Assembly (NCBI GenBank): GCA_914767885.1
Contig: CAJZBQ010000012.1
Location: 1,032,501-1,096,500, forward strand
DNA from: Blepharisma stoltei
Taxonomy: Eukaryota > Ciliophora > Heterotrichea > Heterotrichida > Blepharismidae
Direction of reading: 5' to 3'
Length of the DNA: 64,000 nucleotides
Of this stretch, positions 53,471 to 63,118 are shown piece after piece. The notes beneath the pieces are model-generated. The model ran no database searches. It had not been told where the DNA came from and saw nothing but the letters and a program-made list of their open reading frames with translations. Numbering within the stretch: the first letter of the stretch is position 1; every line of letters starts with the position of its first letter. Position numbers and translations under genes: made by a program.

Positions 53471-54046
53471 ATGATTTCATTAGCAGATCATGAGCAGACC
53501 AAAAAATCAGAAATCATCTTCGAAACCCAAGAGGCAACTCCTTATCCTTTAATTCAAAAATTCAATAACACTATTGAAGGCTCTTTGATAGAATACTTAT
53601 CGCATCATGGACCCTCATCTTTATCCTCGTTAGAAGAATTCATTACATCTAAAACAAATATTTTGCGAAATCCAAAAGGCCGAAAATACAGTCAAAATCT
53701 CGAAGTTCTAACAATTTCAGCACTAAAATCCTATAATAGATTATTTTTCTTAGACGACTCCAACAAATGAAATTTAATTGTAATCAATAAGCAGAATGAA
53801 AATCTTATGAATTTCCAGAAAAATCAAATAGAAATTATTGAGAAACAATTGAAGATAAAATATAATCGAACAAAGAAATGTAAAGAAAAGAGGAAAAAAA
53901 TTACAAAGACGATTGAAAATAGTCCTTTTGAGTATTTGTCGAAACTGGAGGAAATACTAGATTTAGGAGACAGCAAAAGCCTAAAGATTATAGAGTTCAT
54001 AGAAGCCAAATATAAGGATTATCTCAATAATTTGCCTAAAGAGTAA
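53471..54046 (+). CDS. Small winged-helix-like protein (family W, copy 2)
   Basis: 191 residues, one UGA (53768) as Trp. Shares with copy 1: G-S-L-I-E-Y-L-S-H-H-G-P-S-S-L-S-S-L-E-E-F-I, I-L-R-N-P-K-G-R-K-Y-S-Q, R-L-F-F-L-D-D-S-N-K-W-N-L-I-V-I. A Lys-rich coiled-coil tail then F-I-E-A-K-Y. Uninterrupted by IES or intron. Function unknown; DNA-binding is a fold-based guess. Confidence 0.75.
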
Positions 54047-54613
54047 TTATAATAATGCTTGATAATTTTCTTAATGACTGGAAAATATAACGCTTCTCAA
54101 AATTCTGAGTGATTATTCTACCATTTTAAAAAATTTATCGAATAATAGCAAAGATATAGCCCAGGACAGCTTCTAGCTTGTCTTGGATCAGAAGTCGCTC
54201 GCTGAATATTTGGAGTTGTTTGCCAGCAAGCTATCGAATAAAAATAAATAAAAGTTAAAACTTCACTGATCAATTTGTGAATTTTGGGTGACAGCTTATG
54301 GCCTAAAGTGAGCTATAAACTGTTTTAGGTTAAAACCAACTTTTTATTAAGAATATTAATCTTATTATTATTATATTTTAAAATTATTTATAAATTATAT
54401 TTTATTTTTAAATTAAATCATTGAAGTATTTTAAAAAAATTAAAAATTATAATTAGACTAAGCAAAATGGAAATCTGAATTATTACATTTATATTGATAT
54501 AATTAATTGAGCTTCTCGAATAAAATTTTTTAATTTCTTCCTAATGAGGTATATTTTAGTCAGAATTTTATCAAAGTTATCCATTTTAGAAGGTGAATAA
54601 TAAATATATTAAT
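54047..54613. other. AT-rich spacer
   Basis: No gene recognised between family W copies 2 and 3. Confidence 0.4.
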
Positions 54614-55370
54614 ATGAATTCTGATTCCTCAGATTCAGCCTACTCCCAGGGCTGTGTCCTACTAGAGGGTTCCTACTATGACCCAATTGGAAAATTCAAT
54701 TTGACTGCGGAAGGCTGTTTAATTGAATTTTTAAAGAGTCAAGAACCTTCAACCTTATTTAATATGGAGCAACACGTGTCCTCTTGTATAGAATTATTAC
54801 GAGACCCAAAAGGGAAAAAATACGTGCAAAGTCCAGAGCAGCTCACTAGATCAACCTTAATCAGAAATAAGCAAATTTTCCAAATGGATCAATATGAGAA
54901 TTGGAAATTGATTGTAAATCATAATTAGGAACAAAATTTGGAAAGCTTTGTAAATAAGCAAATTCGTATTATCTTAAAATACGCTAAGCAACTTAAAATA
55001 TATAATAATTAATTCGCAAATAAAACTAAAAATAATATAATTTTATGATAAAAAAATTATTTTTATATCAAGAAAATAAGAAAAAATTCAGAGAAAAATA
55101 AGGATTTAAGTGAGATTGAGAAAGATGGTGAAAATTCAGACATATACAAGAATTGCTTCTGTCCTATATTTTTATGGTGAGCCAAAATTAAAATTTATTG
55201 AAAATTTAAATTTTATCCTATCAGTGAGTATTGAGTATTTAAAGCAAAACTTTATATTCAGATGCCTACTTGAGATCGATGAAATCTCAGCCTCTGGAAA
55301 TGATGAAAGCCAAAATCTCAAAAGACTAATTGATGAAGCATATCAGACTCTATTTATAGAGCGTAAATAA
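54614..55370 (+). pseudogene. Family W copy 3, probably inactivated
   Basis: N-terminal core intact (M-N-S-D-S-S-D-S-A-Y, E-G-C-L-I-E-F-L-K-S-Q, K-G-K-K-Y-V-Q-S-P-E-Q-L-T-R-S-T-L-I-R-N-K-Q-I-F), nearly identical to copy 1 in helix 3. A UAG at 54926-54928 interrupts it where copy 1 continues; homology resumes after it (E-Q-N-L-E-S-F-V-N-K-Q-I), then a noncoding stretch, and the matching C-terminal segment (L-I-D-E-A-Y-Q-T-L-F) ends at 55370. It could still make a 104-residue core protein. Confidence 0.65.
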
Positions 55371-55447
55371 TTGACCTGCTCTCCATTATTCTTCTAATTT
55401 TCTGTTTACATGAGTAAAGCACCATTTATGGATTATTTGGCAATTCT

Positions 55448-55575
55448 TACTCCCCCTCTGTGGCGAGCAAAATTATTCCAAAAATCCTATTTTTAGGATA
55501 TTTTTAAAAAAAACAATTTCTATAAAATTTATTTATAAATTTTTTAAAAAAATAACCCCCCACCGTTAGGGGAGT
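55448..55575. mobile_element. MITE copy 5, internally deleted
   Basis: TA-bounded (55448-55449, 55576-55577), ends CTCCCCCTCTGTGGCGAGCA and CACCGTTAGGGGAGT. Much shorter than the others, having lost most of the core. Confidence 0.7.
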
Positions 55576-55768
55576 TAGGAATAATATTCCATTTCTTCTT
55601 CCTAAAATTTTTTGGCAAATAAAAAAATGATTTTTATGCTGCTTCTCATTTCAGAATTTGCATGAAAATGTTAGCGATAAAATTTTAAGATTGAATTTAA
55701 ATCTCAATTCAACCGCAATAGAAGTTTAGCTTATCAAAAAATTATATTAACTATGTCAATAAAAGTAA

Positions 55769-56383
55769 GCTTAACATTAACTATATTTATTAAGAGGCCC
55801 GCCGTAATAGCTAGGGTTTCCCTGCTCTACCTTCACCCTTCACGCTTCACCCTTCACGCTTCACCTTCACGCTTCACCCTTCACGCTTCACCCTTCACGC
55901 TTTCACCCGGTTGCTCACCACCAATCGATCACGACCTTCAAGGTGTTGCTCCTACTGGACGAGGATGCGCACTTGCCACCCGTAGTTGGATGAGTTACGC
56001 CACCCAGCAATACGTCAACAGAGGTTGCCCATCGAAAAATTTGAAAAAAAAATATTTCTGGTAGGGCTGTCGGCCAAAATGAAAATCCAAAGCCTGGACG
56101 CAACGCCCAGTTTCACACTAGGGAGTTGCCCGATTAATCAGGAGGCACCTTCCTGATGCTGCTGAGCTTCCCCTTTCCAACCTTGGAAACCATTTCCTCT
56201 GAGGCAAAAACCCTGGTATCAGAATAAGCTGCGGTCGGCCTAGTCCAACGCTGCTCTCTACTGTGCCAAGGAAAAGCCTAACCGGATACACATCCCGAGC
56301 GCCTTTCTCCCTTCCACAAGGTCCCCCGCGAACGCAGGCTGCACGTGCTGAGAAAAAGGGCTGGATCGCCGTCGCCATTTTAA
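55769..56383 (-). mobile_element. SINE-like family A copy with internal minisatellite
   Basis: Target duplication TAT(G/A)TCAA(T/C)AAAAGTAA, 17 bp (55752-55768, 56384-56400). Minus strand head TTAAAATGGCGACGGCGATCC identical to the 13976 copy; tail ends with (GTTAA)n-like units. Contains an expanded CACGCTTCACCCTT repeat near its 3' end. Confidence 0.9.
55827..55905. repeat. Minisatellite (TTCACCCTTCACGC)n inside SINE-like copy
   Basis: About five imperfect units of 11-14 bp. The other family A copies have only a single CACCCGG/CACCTTC-type stretch here, so it is a local expansion. Confidence 0.85.
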
Positions 56384-56400
56384 TATATCAACAAAAGTAA

Positions 56401-57204
56401 AAAAATTAATAATAAATCATGTTTAGACTGATTCTGCTGATGCTGTTGAGTTTCGATATTTTAATGTCAACTTGAAAAATTCTTGCTTTAATTTTCCAGC
56501 AAAAATATGCAAATAATCAAATTTTCAGGCAGCTTAACTCATAAAATGCTGCTAAAGCATCTTTCGGCTTAAGAATTTTATAATTATTTCATATCAATGC
56601 TTTTTGTCATAGATACTCTTGAAACTTTAATCTTCTTACCCTTTATATTTTAGATAAGCATAGCAATAGACTAATTCAAGATATGCAAAACAATTAAAAT
56701 TGTGGTGATTTCATAAATCTTAATGCAATGTTAGCCTAGCCTATCAAATTATATTAACGGTGACTAAAGATTCTTTGCATTAATAAATGATTTTATAATA
56801 AGATCAAATGATTACAATTCCATCATTAATTTGCTAGCTTTATTTTATTTTTATTTTTAAATATCAATCAAATACTTTCGTTTTGACTCAGCAGACTTTC
56901 AGACTATTCTTTATCTGGTCAACAGTTTCAATCAACTGCTTCAACTTGCAGCTGGAAATTCCAGAATTCCATTAGATTTGTAAAACTGCAATTAACAACT
57001 AATGGAGCTATTTTGATCATCTTGTTGGATAAAAACGAGAGCCTTCTAACCCGGAAGCCTTATATAGGTTTTGCTGCAATCTCTAAAAAATGAAAATTTG
57101 TTTAAACTTGTAATAATAAATTTACCAATATTAATTTTGTGCATCATTTTACTAAAGCTATATTCAATTAAATCATTATTCCAATTTCTGGTAGTGAAAT
57201 AATT
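56401..57204. other. AT-rich noncoding region
   Basis: No gene, RNA or repeat recognised. Confidence 0.4.
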
Positions 57205-57290
57205 ATAGTGAACTACACTGACTGGCACGGGGTGCTTTTGGCTCAGTTTCGAGCCAAAAGCACCCCGTGTCAGTCAGTGTAGTTCACTAT
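57205..57290. repeat. Near-perfect 86-bp hairpin
   Basis: 40-bp inverted arms, from ATAGTGAACTACACTGACTG to its complement, with a single mismatch and a 6-base loop AGTTTC. Both ends lie at TA (…ATTA-TAGTG, CACTA-TAAAA). Much more GC-rich than its flanks. Confidence 0.95.
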
Positions 57291-57423
57291 AAAAACTTAT
57301 TTTGAAATTATTACCGAAATTGCATCAATAATATTTCATAAAATATATTCTCTTTTTAAGAATATAAAGTAATGCTCTAGAAAATCAGGCTTAAAAACTT
57401 TCAAGTATATTATTTTCAGTTTA

Positions 57424-57960
57424 AAATGACGAGGTTTGAATCGCTTAATGATAAATAATTGCTCAAAATGAGAGAGATTATGGTTAGAGAGGGTTAAAGC
57501 AGGGTTTATTTCAGCCCCTAATCCAATTGAGCTTCAGCTTCGCGCTCGTGTGGCGCTAAGCACTAAAGCCACCTAACACCCTTTTCTGTCAATGTCACTA
57601 AAAATGATGACGTCGACATCTTGGGGGGAGACTCACCCGAACTTGCTTGGCCAAAAAACTTCAGCAAGTGACTCTCTTAATCCTCAGGGTATGAGTAAGC
57701 TCCTTCTGGAACTACCTCTGCCATTTAAAAGCAACATAATCCTTCTCCAGAAGTGCTCGATTGGTGTTGCGCTGCTGGTCTTCTTGTCTAAAGGTCGAGG
57801 GGAGGTCCAGTTAGCCCAGACCACACCCCACCCCAGAATTCTGTCACCTGCAACCCGTGGCCATCAGGCCGTTAAATTTTTTCAAACAACCAAAATTTCG
57901 GGTTCTATCCCTCCAAAGCCAAAACTAAGCTATGATTGCCAAAATTCTCAAAAGGAAGAA
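57424..57960. other. GC-richer block, possible decayed SINE-like element
   Basis: Begins TTAAAATGACGAGGTTTGAATCGC, resembling the AAAATGGC head and a pol III B-box-like GGTTTGAATCGC. The GC-rich part (57490-57860) has no convincing coding similarity although a 124-codon frame lies at 57592. No target duplication found. Confidence 0.4.
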
Positions 57961-58536
57961 ATATAAATTTTATTTTATATAATTTAAATTTTATATAAGA
58001 GTAAAGCAACGAGATTAGTAATATGCAAAATGGAATTTTGCTAATCTAAATTTTAGAGTTACAATTCTCGAGATTTATAAGAAAGTATATTTTATAATAA
58101 AAAGAGATTAAACCTCACTGTAAAAATTATAAAGCGAAGGCTAAACTAATTTTTATTTGCAAATTGGTATTCAAATAAATTTTCTCGTAATTTCTCACAA
58201 ACCCTATTTAATTATAACAATTCATAACGATAAAAATCACCTATTGTATTTCAAAATAAGGATTATGTTTCAGATAAACAATTTTGAATGAAGTTTGGAT
58301 TCAATCTTTGGAAATTAACCTTCGAAATAAAGTAATAAATTTGATAGAATTTTTACTGAACTTCTTATCATAAATTACAGTGCGGAAGAACTAGTTCTTA
58401 TTTTTAATTAGCAAAAAATTACAGAGGGATTAAAATGAAAATAATAAAAGTATAAATCGAAAAGGGCTAAATTTCATATTGGGTTAAATTAAATTAATCT
58501 AACTTTTAGGTTACAATTTCACTATTAACTTTATTA
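57961..58536. other. AT-rich noncoding region
   Basis: Nothing recognised; upstream region of family W copy 4. Confidence 0.4.
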
Positions 58537-58848
58537 ATGGAAAATAGCCATAAAATGGAAAGCAATGCTAGAAGCTTTGAAAATCTAGATGAGAAATACA
58601 GATATACCTCTGTTGGTTGTCTAGTAGATTACCTCAAAGCCAATGGTTACACTCCAATAGAAGTCCTAATAGACTATGTTAGCTCTATAAGGCACTTGAT
58701 GACCACTAGTAAGGGAAAGCCGTTCACCAAAAATGCCTTTGAAATCGTTGACTATGCCTTGACTTGGTACCCTAACATATTTAAATTAGAGGGTTGTCCT
58801 GAAAATACCCCTGGCCGCATCGCTTACACTGTACTTTATATCAATTAA
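58537..58848 (+). CDS. Small winged-helix-like protein (family W, copy 4)
   Basis: 103 residues, no UGA. Core only: Y-T-S-V-G-C-L-V-D-Y-L-K-A-N-G-Y-T-P-I-E-V-L-I-D-Y-V, then L-M-T-T-S-K-G-K-P-F-T-K-N-A-F-E-I-V-D-Y-A-L, and I-F-K-L-E-G-C-P-E-N. Lacks the charged tail of copies 1-3. It is the closest relative of the relic at 52300-52620. Function unknown. Confidence 0.7.
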   Translation: MENSHKMESNARSFENLDEKYRYTSVGCLVDYLKANGYTPIEVLIDYVSSIRHLMTTSKGKPFTKNAFEIVDYALTWYPNIFKLEGCPENTPGRIAYTVLYIN

Positions 58849-58934
58849 TTAGCAAATTAAGTTGTTTCTAATGAGACAGATGCTCTGGTAAATTGAGTGG
58901 CACTAAATAGGCTAGTTAAAAATCTGTTATTATA

Positions 58935-59300
58935 ATATGCTCTGCAATATGCAATACTACAGTCTATACTGGTGCAAGGTGTTGCGCAGAATTTACTGCT
59001 GAAGTTTCGAGACATGATACACTAGTACAAGTTTTGATACAGAATGTGCTAGTAAAGTTTTGAGACATGATGCGTTAGTGCAAGATTTGATACAGAATTT
59101 GTAGTAAATGCAGGATATGTTGATTCATGATGCGTTGGTGCAAGGTTGCATAATGCCCTGGTAAATGCAGAATGTGCTAATAAAGTTTTAATACATGATG
59201 CGCTAGTGCAAGGTTTATACAAGAATACTCTAGTGAATACAGGTTGCGTTAGTACAACAGATATGCAGGATGCTCTGGTACAGGATGTGTTGAATGTGAA
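58935..59300. repeat. Degenerate minisatellite
   Basis: Irregular tandem units built from (A)GATGCGTTAGTGCAAG.TTGATACAG and AATGTGCTAGTAAAGTTTTGAGACAT, unit roughly 50-65 bp, with about six copies. It gives rise to a spurious Cys/Thr-rich open frame on the minus strand. Confidence 0.75.
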
Positions 59301-59664
59301 CAATAAGTGGTTTAAATTGTAAAGAAAAATAAAATAAATTTTCTTCTTGCTTCTTATGTTCATAAAATATATAACAGCTGTTAAAGTATTTCTACCTGAA
59401 TATAATAGGGTAGCTAATATATTTCTTACAAAATTTTCCAAAATACTGTTAGCAAACTATTGCTTCATCATTAAAGAGCCTATAATCCCTTTAAAATCTA
59501 ATCTTAGTATTTATTTATTAATAAATATAAGGCTTATTAATGCTTGTAATGCTTTATCTGATAACTCAGCTGAATTTTTCCTCGTCTTTAGGCTTTTTAT
59601 TGGTGATGATACTTTCAATACATAAATTTATGATTTCTTTAACAAATAAAGATAAGAATATAAA
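59301..59664. other. Upstream region of the transposase gene
   Basis: AT-rich; a chance 92-codon frame only. No terminal inverted repeat matched to the 3' side. Confidence 0.4.
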
Positions 59665-61143
59665 ATGACGGAATTGACTTCAGAAATTGCGCGAAAATTG
59701 GGTTTTAACATTCCAAGTCATGAAGGCGAAAATCTTAGTGATCAGTTAATAGAATTAGCTTCCAACGATGAGGTAATACTTCAATCTGTAGCAAAATGGT
59801 TCAAATTAGGACCTCTTAAAGTGTCCATGATAATCAGCGAATATAAAAAGTCAAAAAAAAGTAGAGATGAACGAGCTGTACAGCAAATTATGTCTGAAGC
59901 TGATGAAAATAATCTAGATTCAAGAAACAATTTTATGCCTGTGCATGATTTGGAAAATCCAGTAAATAATGAAGATGAGTCAGACAAAAACAATGAGTCA
60001 CAAGAAAAAGCTTCAGAAAATTTAAGCAAAGTTAATTTACAGGTATCTCAAATATCTATTGCCAATCCGCAAATTAATTTAGAATCTGACAATAGACAAG
60101 CATTTGAACAGCAATTAGAGGCGCACAAAGAAGAAGAAAATATCACGGGTGCATTTAATGTTGGAGACAAGGTAAATTGCACAAATATAAAAGAATTTCA
60201 TATTATTATAAAAAAGAAAGCTCTACAGGACGACAAAGCCAAAATTTATGTTAAAAGATCTGATTCTGCAAAAAAGTTGATTCAGTTTGAGTGTTATTTT
60301 TCAAGTGAGCATGCTAATATTCTTTTTCCTTCTATTAAGCCTGAGTTGTTTTGCAAGTTCAAAATGAGTTGAAAGTATACATTGGATTTATTAGAGTCAT
60401 ATACTTTTGAGTGCATACATGTTCATCAAAATCATAATCATAAAGGAATTCCGCAAGATCAGTGTGATAATTTAATTGAATGCGAAATATTGCCAAATAG
60501 CATCAAAGAACAAGTGATCCAATATTATATTGAAGGATTTACAATTAGGCAGATACAGTCTATGCTAAGCGCAAATGATGATTTTAAGATATCAATAGAG
60601 AAATTATACAATGTTGTAGAATATTATGCAAAAACTCATTCGGAAAATTTCACCTTTGATAGAATAATATCAAGCGAATGTCATCATACAAATGCAATAA
60701 TTGAATTTGATAGAGCCTTAATGAGATTTTTTATTACAGATTTATCAAGAATAGAGATGTGACAAAAATTACAAGATGTGATACTTATAGACAGTACATA
60801 TAAGGTTCATGAAAGTTTTAGATCTGCAGTATTTATTTTAACTGTAGATCCATATGGATCTAACTATGTGCTAGCAATGGCACTTACAAAAAAAGAAACT
60901 GAAAACGACTATTCATGAATATTTATGAACTTTCTAAAACATTTTCAGAGTCCACAAATAATTTTTGTGGATCGCAACCAAGCACAGTATAATGCTCTTA
61001 GTGATAAGTTTAGAAACTCAAAGATAATTTTTTGTTTATGGCATATTCAAAGGAATCTTATAACATACTTGACTCCTTTACATATTAGCTGATCAGAATT
61101 TAGCATGACCTCCGGCCAGGCAGCTTCCGAGCACATATTTTAA
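59665..61143 (+). CDS. MULE-type transposase, 3'-truncated, probably germline-limited
   Basis: 492 residues with UGA at 60370, 60760 and later read as Trp. N-terminal 150 residues are acidic with a small HTH-like start (A-K-W-F-K-L-G-P-L-K-V-S-M-I-I-S-E-Y); a FAR1-like region follows with H-x-H-x-H. MULE (PF10551-type) core: L-I-D-S-T-Y-K-V-H (first Asp), M-A-L-T-K-K-E-T-E-N-D-Y-S-W-I-F, I-F-V-D-R-N-Q-A-Q-Y-N-A (second Asp), F-C-L-W-H-I-Q-R-N-L (C/H motif). The chain stops shortly after, so the third catalytic acid and SWIM zinc finger are missing, replaced by a Rab-like relic. Probably dead, or cut by an IES. Confidence 0.8.
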
Positions 61144-61179
61144 TTATATCCGGCAAGATATTACTTCTTCATGAAACAG

Positions 61180-61330
61180 AACATTGAATATCTGACTTCA
61201 ACAGTCAGGCACTCAAACATTTCACTTATAATTATATCATCTTTGCACTTGCTTCAAAAAATCCAGCTTGAATTTCTCGAGCTAATTCTTCACATCTTGA
61301 TTTTTTTACGACTTTATCTTTCCTAGTGTT
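61180..61330 (-). pseudogene. Degenerate Rab GTPase 3' fragment
   Basis: Minus strand reads D-K-V-V-K-K-S-R-C-E-E-L-A-R-E-I-Q-A-G-F-F-E-A-S-A-K, matching the G5 region of the Rab-like gene at 61992-62588. A frameshift follows, then I-S-E-M-F-E-C-L. Only the last third of the gene is present, fused to a minisatellite and the end of the transposase gene. Confidence 0.85.
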
Positions 61331-61425
61331 ACTAGTGGTGTTAATGGTGATAGTGTTGCTAGTGGTGTTAGTGCTGATAGTGTTGCTAGTGTTGCTAGTG
61401 ATACTAGCATCACTAAACGCAATAA
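61325..61425. repeat. Minisatellite (GTGTTGCTAGTGGTGTTA)n
   Basis: About six imperfect 9/18-bp units of G(T/A)TGTT(G/A)CTAGTG abutting the Rab fragment. Confidence 0.85.
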
Positions 61426-61991
61426 TCTAACAGATATGTTGTAACATTTAACTAACAAGTTGCCATTATCTATGTAAGCTGCTGAAGCCGCTGGCCAGCT
61501 TCATTGGTCGGATTTTTCTTTTCCTTCTCTTTTTACTCTTATTCCTATCCTTCCTGCAGGTTTTCTTCTTATTTCATTTGCACTTCTTCAATTTTTCACC
61601 CTTTTGCAGTTCTTGCAGCAATTATTTGTGAGTATTTTTGGCAGGTCTTTTGATTGATTTTTTGGTTGTCTTTTAATAGGACTTTTTGTAAGCCTTTTTG
61701 TTGGGTTTGGTAAGTCTTTTGGTTTGTCTTTTGGGGTTTTTCTCTACATTTCCTCCTCTGTAAGTCCTTTTCGCTTTTTACACCTTTCGAAATCTATTTA
61801 ATGCATTTCTTATTAGTTCCTTTCAAAAAAATTATGGCTGAGCAAATAAAGCCACAAGGAAAAAGTTGAATTTACTATAAAATATTATCAATGTCTCATA
61901 TCACTCTTGTATTGATATAAATCGTAGCCATGACTATCTTTAAAAAACAGAGCTAATCTAATATAATTAATATTTTTAGCTTATCGACTTT
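61426..61991. other. Noncoding region downstream of the Rab-like gene
   Basis: T- and TTG-rich; short repeated TCTTTTGG/TTTTTGTTGG-like runs at 61620-61760. No gene. Confidence 0.4.
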
Positions 61992-62588
61992 TTATTGAAT
62001 ACAAACTTCTTTTCTTTCTTTCACTTTGATCTTTGGTATTAAACTCTCAGCGTTATTTCCAATTAAATGTACTCAGTTTTTGATTTCAAGACTCAAGTAT
62101 TCAAACACTTCGTTCACATTTATATCCTCTTTTGCACTTGTCTCAAAAAATCCAGCTTGTATTCCTTGAGCAAACTCCTTACCCCTTGATTTTTCCACAA
62201 CTTTATCTTCCCTATCACATTTATTCCCGACTACAACTTTTACGATATTTTCATAGGCACATTGATTAACAATATTGCCTATATTTTTAGCGCATATGAA
62301 AGATTGTTCAGATCTGCAGTCATATGCCAAAATAATCCCTTGTGCAAACCTAAAATATGTTTTGAAATTATTGCTGAACCTTGGGTTCCCAACTGTATCT
62401 CAAATCTGGAACTTAATTCTCTCATTATCACACTCAATTGTTTTTATTCTGAAGTCTATAGCGCAGAACATTGACTCTTCGAACATTTGGTCAGCATATC
62501 TAATCATCAGAGAAGTTTTGCCAACTCCTGAACCTCCAAGTATAACTACTTTAAAGGTATAATCGAATTCATTATCAATTGAAGCCAT
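61992..62588 (-). CDS. Rab-like small GTPase with altered switch II
   Basis: 198 residues, two UGA (62399 and 62071 regions) as Trp. P-loop G-G-S-G-V-G-K-T-S-L; G4 G-N-K-C-D-R-E-D; G5 E-T-S-A-K-E-D. The G3 motif reads W-D-T-V-G-N-P-R-F instead of W-D-T-A-G-Q-E-R-F, so the catalytic Gln is Asn and Ala is Val, predicting weak GTP hydrolysis. Switch I is also unusual (no clear Thr in M-F-C-A-I-D-F-R-I). The C-terminus ends V-C-I-Q, with a single Cys third from the end, not a standard Rab CC/CxC. Could be a divergent vesicle-traffic GTPase or an early-decay copy. Confidence 0.8.
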
Positions 62589-62812
62589 TTTATTGTAAAT
62601 AGTTAAATTGTTTTAGCTTCGGGTCTTTGGAATTAATTAAAGCAAAGTATAAGACTTCATATGTTATTTAAAAGACTTTAAATGAATTAGCTACTGCAAT
62701 TGAAGGGATAAATTTTTTAATCTTGCACACCTACTTTGAACTGGGAAAAAAACTAATACAAGCAAACGAATTTTTAAATGACAAATTTTTTACATTTATT
62801 TATTTTATTTTT
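62589..62812. other. Spacer upstream of Rab-like gene
   Basis: AT-rich, nothing recognised. Confidence 0.3.
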
Positions 62813-62822
62813 ATAAAGAATG

Positions 62823-63108
62823 GCACAATATTAAAAATGTCAGTTAGGGATAGGTCCTAACTCTTGTTAAACCTATCATCCGAGCTTAGTGAGAGAAATC
62901 AAACTTATTGAGAGTCTCGGCTTAAGAGAAGAGGTCAGTGCTGAGGCTTGCACTGGCTAGAGAAGTCTTAAAGGGCTTATTAACTTTAACGGTTTGACGG
63001 CTAGGCCGCCCACCTACAGTTATTCAGAGCTGTTAATGTAGCTAGACCCTCAAGTAAAAGAAGACTAAGGGCATTGTTTAGAGTAATTCATTAAACTTAA
63101 ACTTAAAC
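62823..63108 (+). mobile_element. SINE-like family D copy
   Basis: Target duplication ATAAAGAATG (62813-62822, 63109-63118). Head TTAAAAATGTCAGTTAGGGA, GC-richer body, tail (TTAAAC)n with three units. Related to the short copy at 13201-13411. Confidence 0.88.
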
Positions 63109-63118
63109 ATAAAGAATG

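Noticed and set aside
59049-59441. Cys/Thr-rich 130-codon protein on the minus strand
   Set aside because: It is the translation of a degenerate minisatellite.
444-61143. In-frame TGA codons as stop codons splitting genes into short frames
   Set aside because: In Nup96, DCAF11, IFT144, FAM135, the kelch protein and the transposase the reading continues with clear homology through TGA, often where Trp is expected (for example W-D-T of the Rab). TAA/TAG end the genes.
58935-61425. CRISPR-like array from repeated units at 59.0 and 61.35 kb
   Set aside because: Units are imperfect direct tandem repeats without regular unique spacers, in a eukaryotic context with no cas genes.
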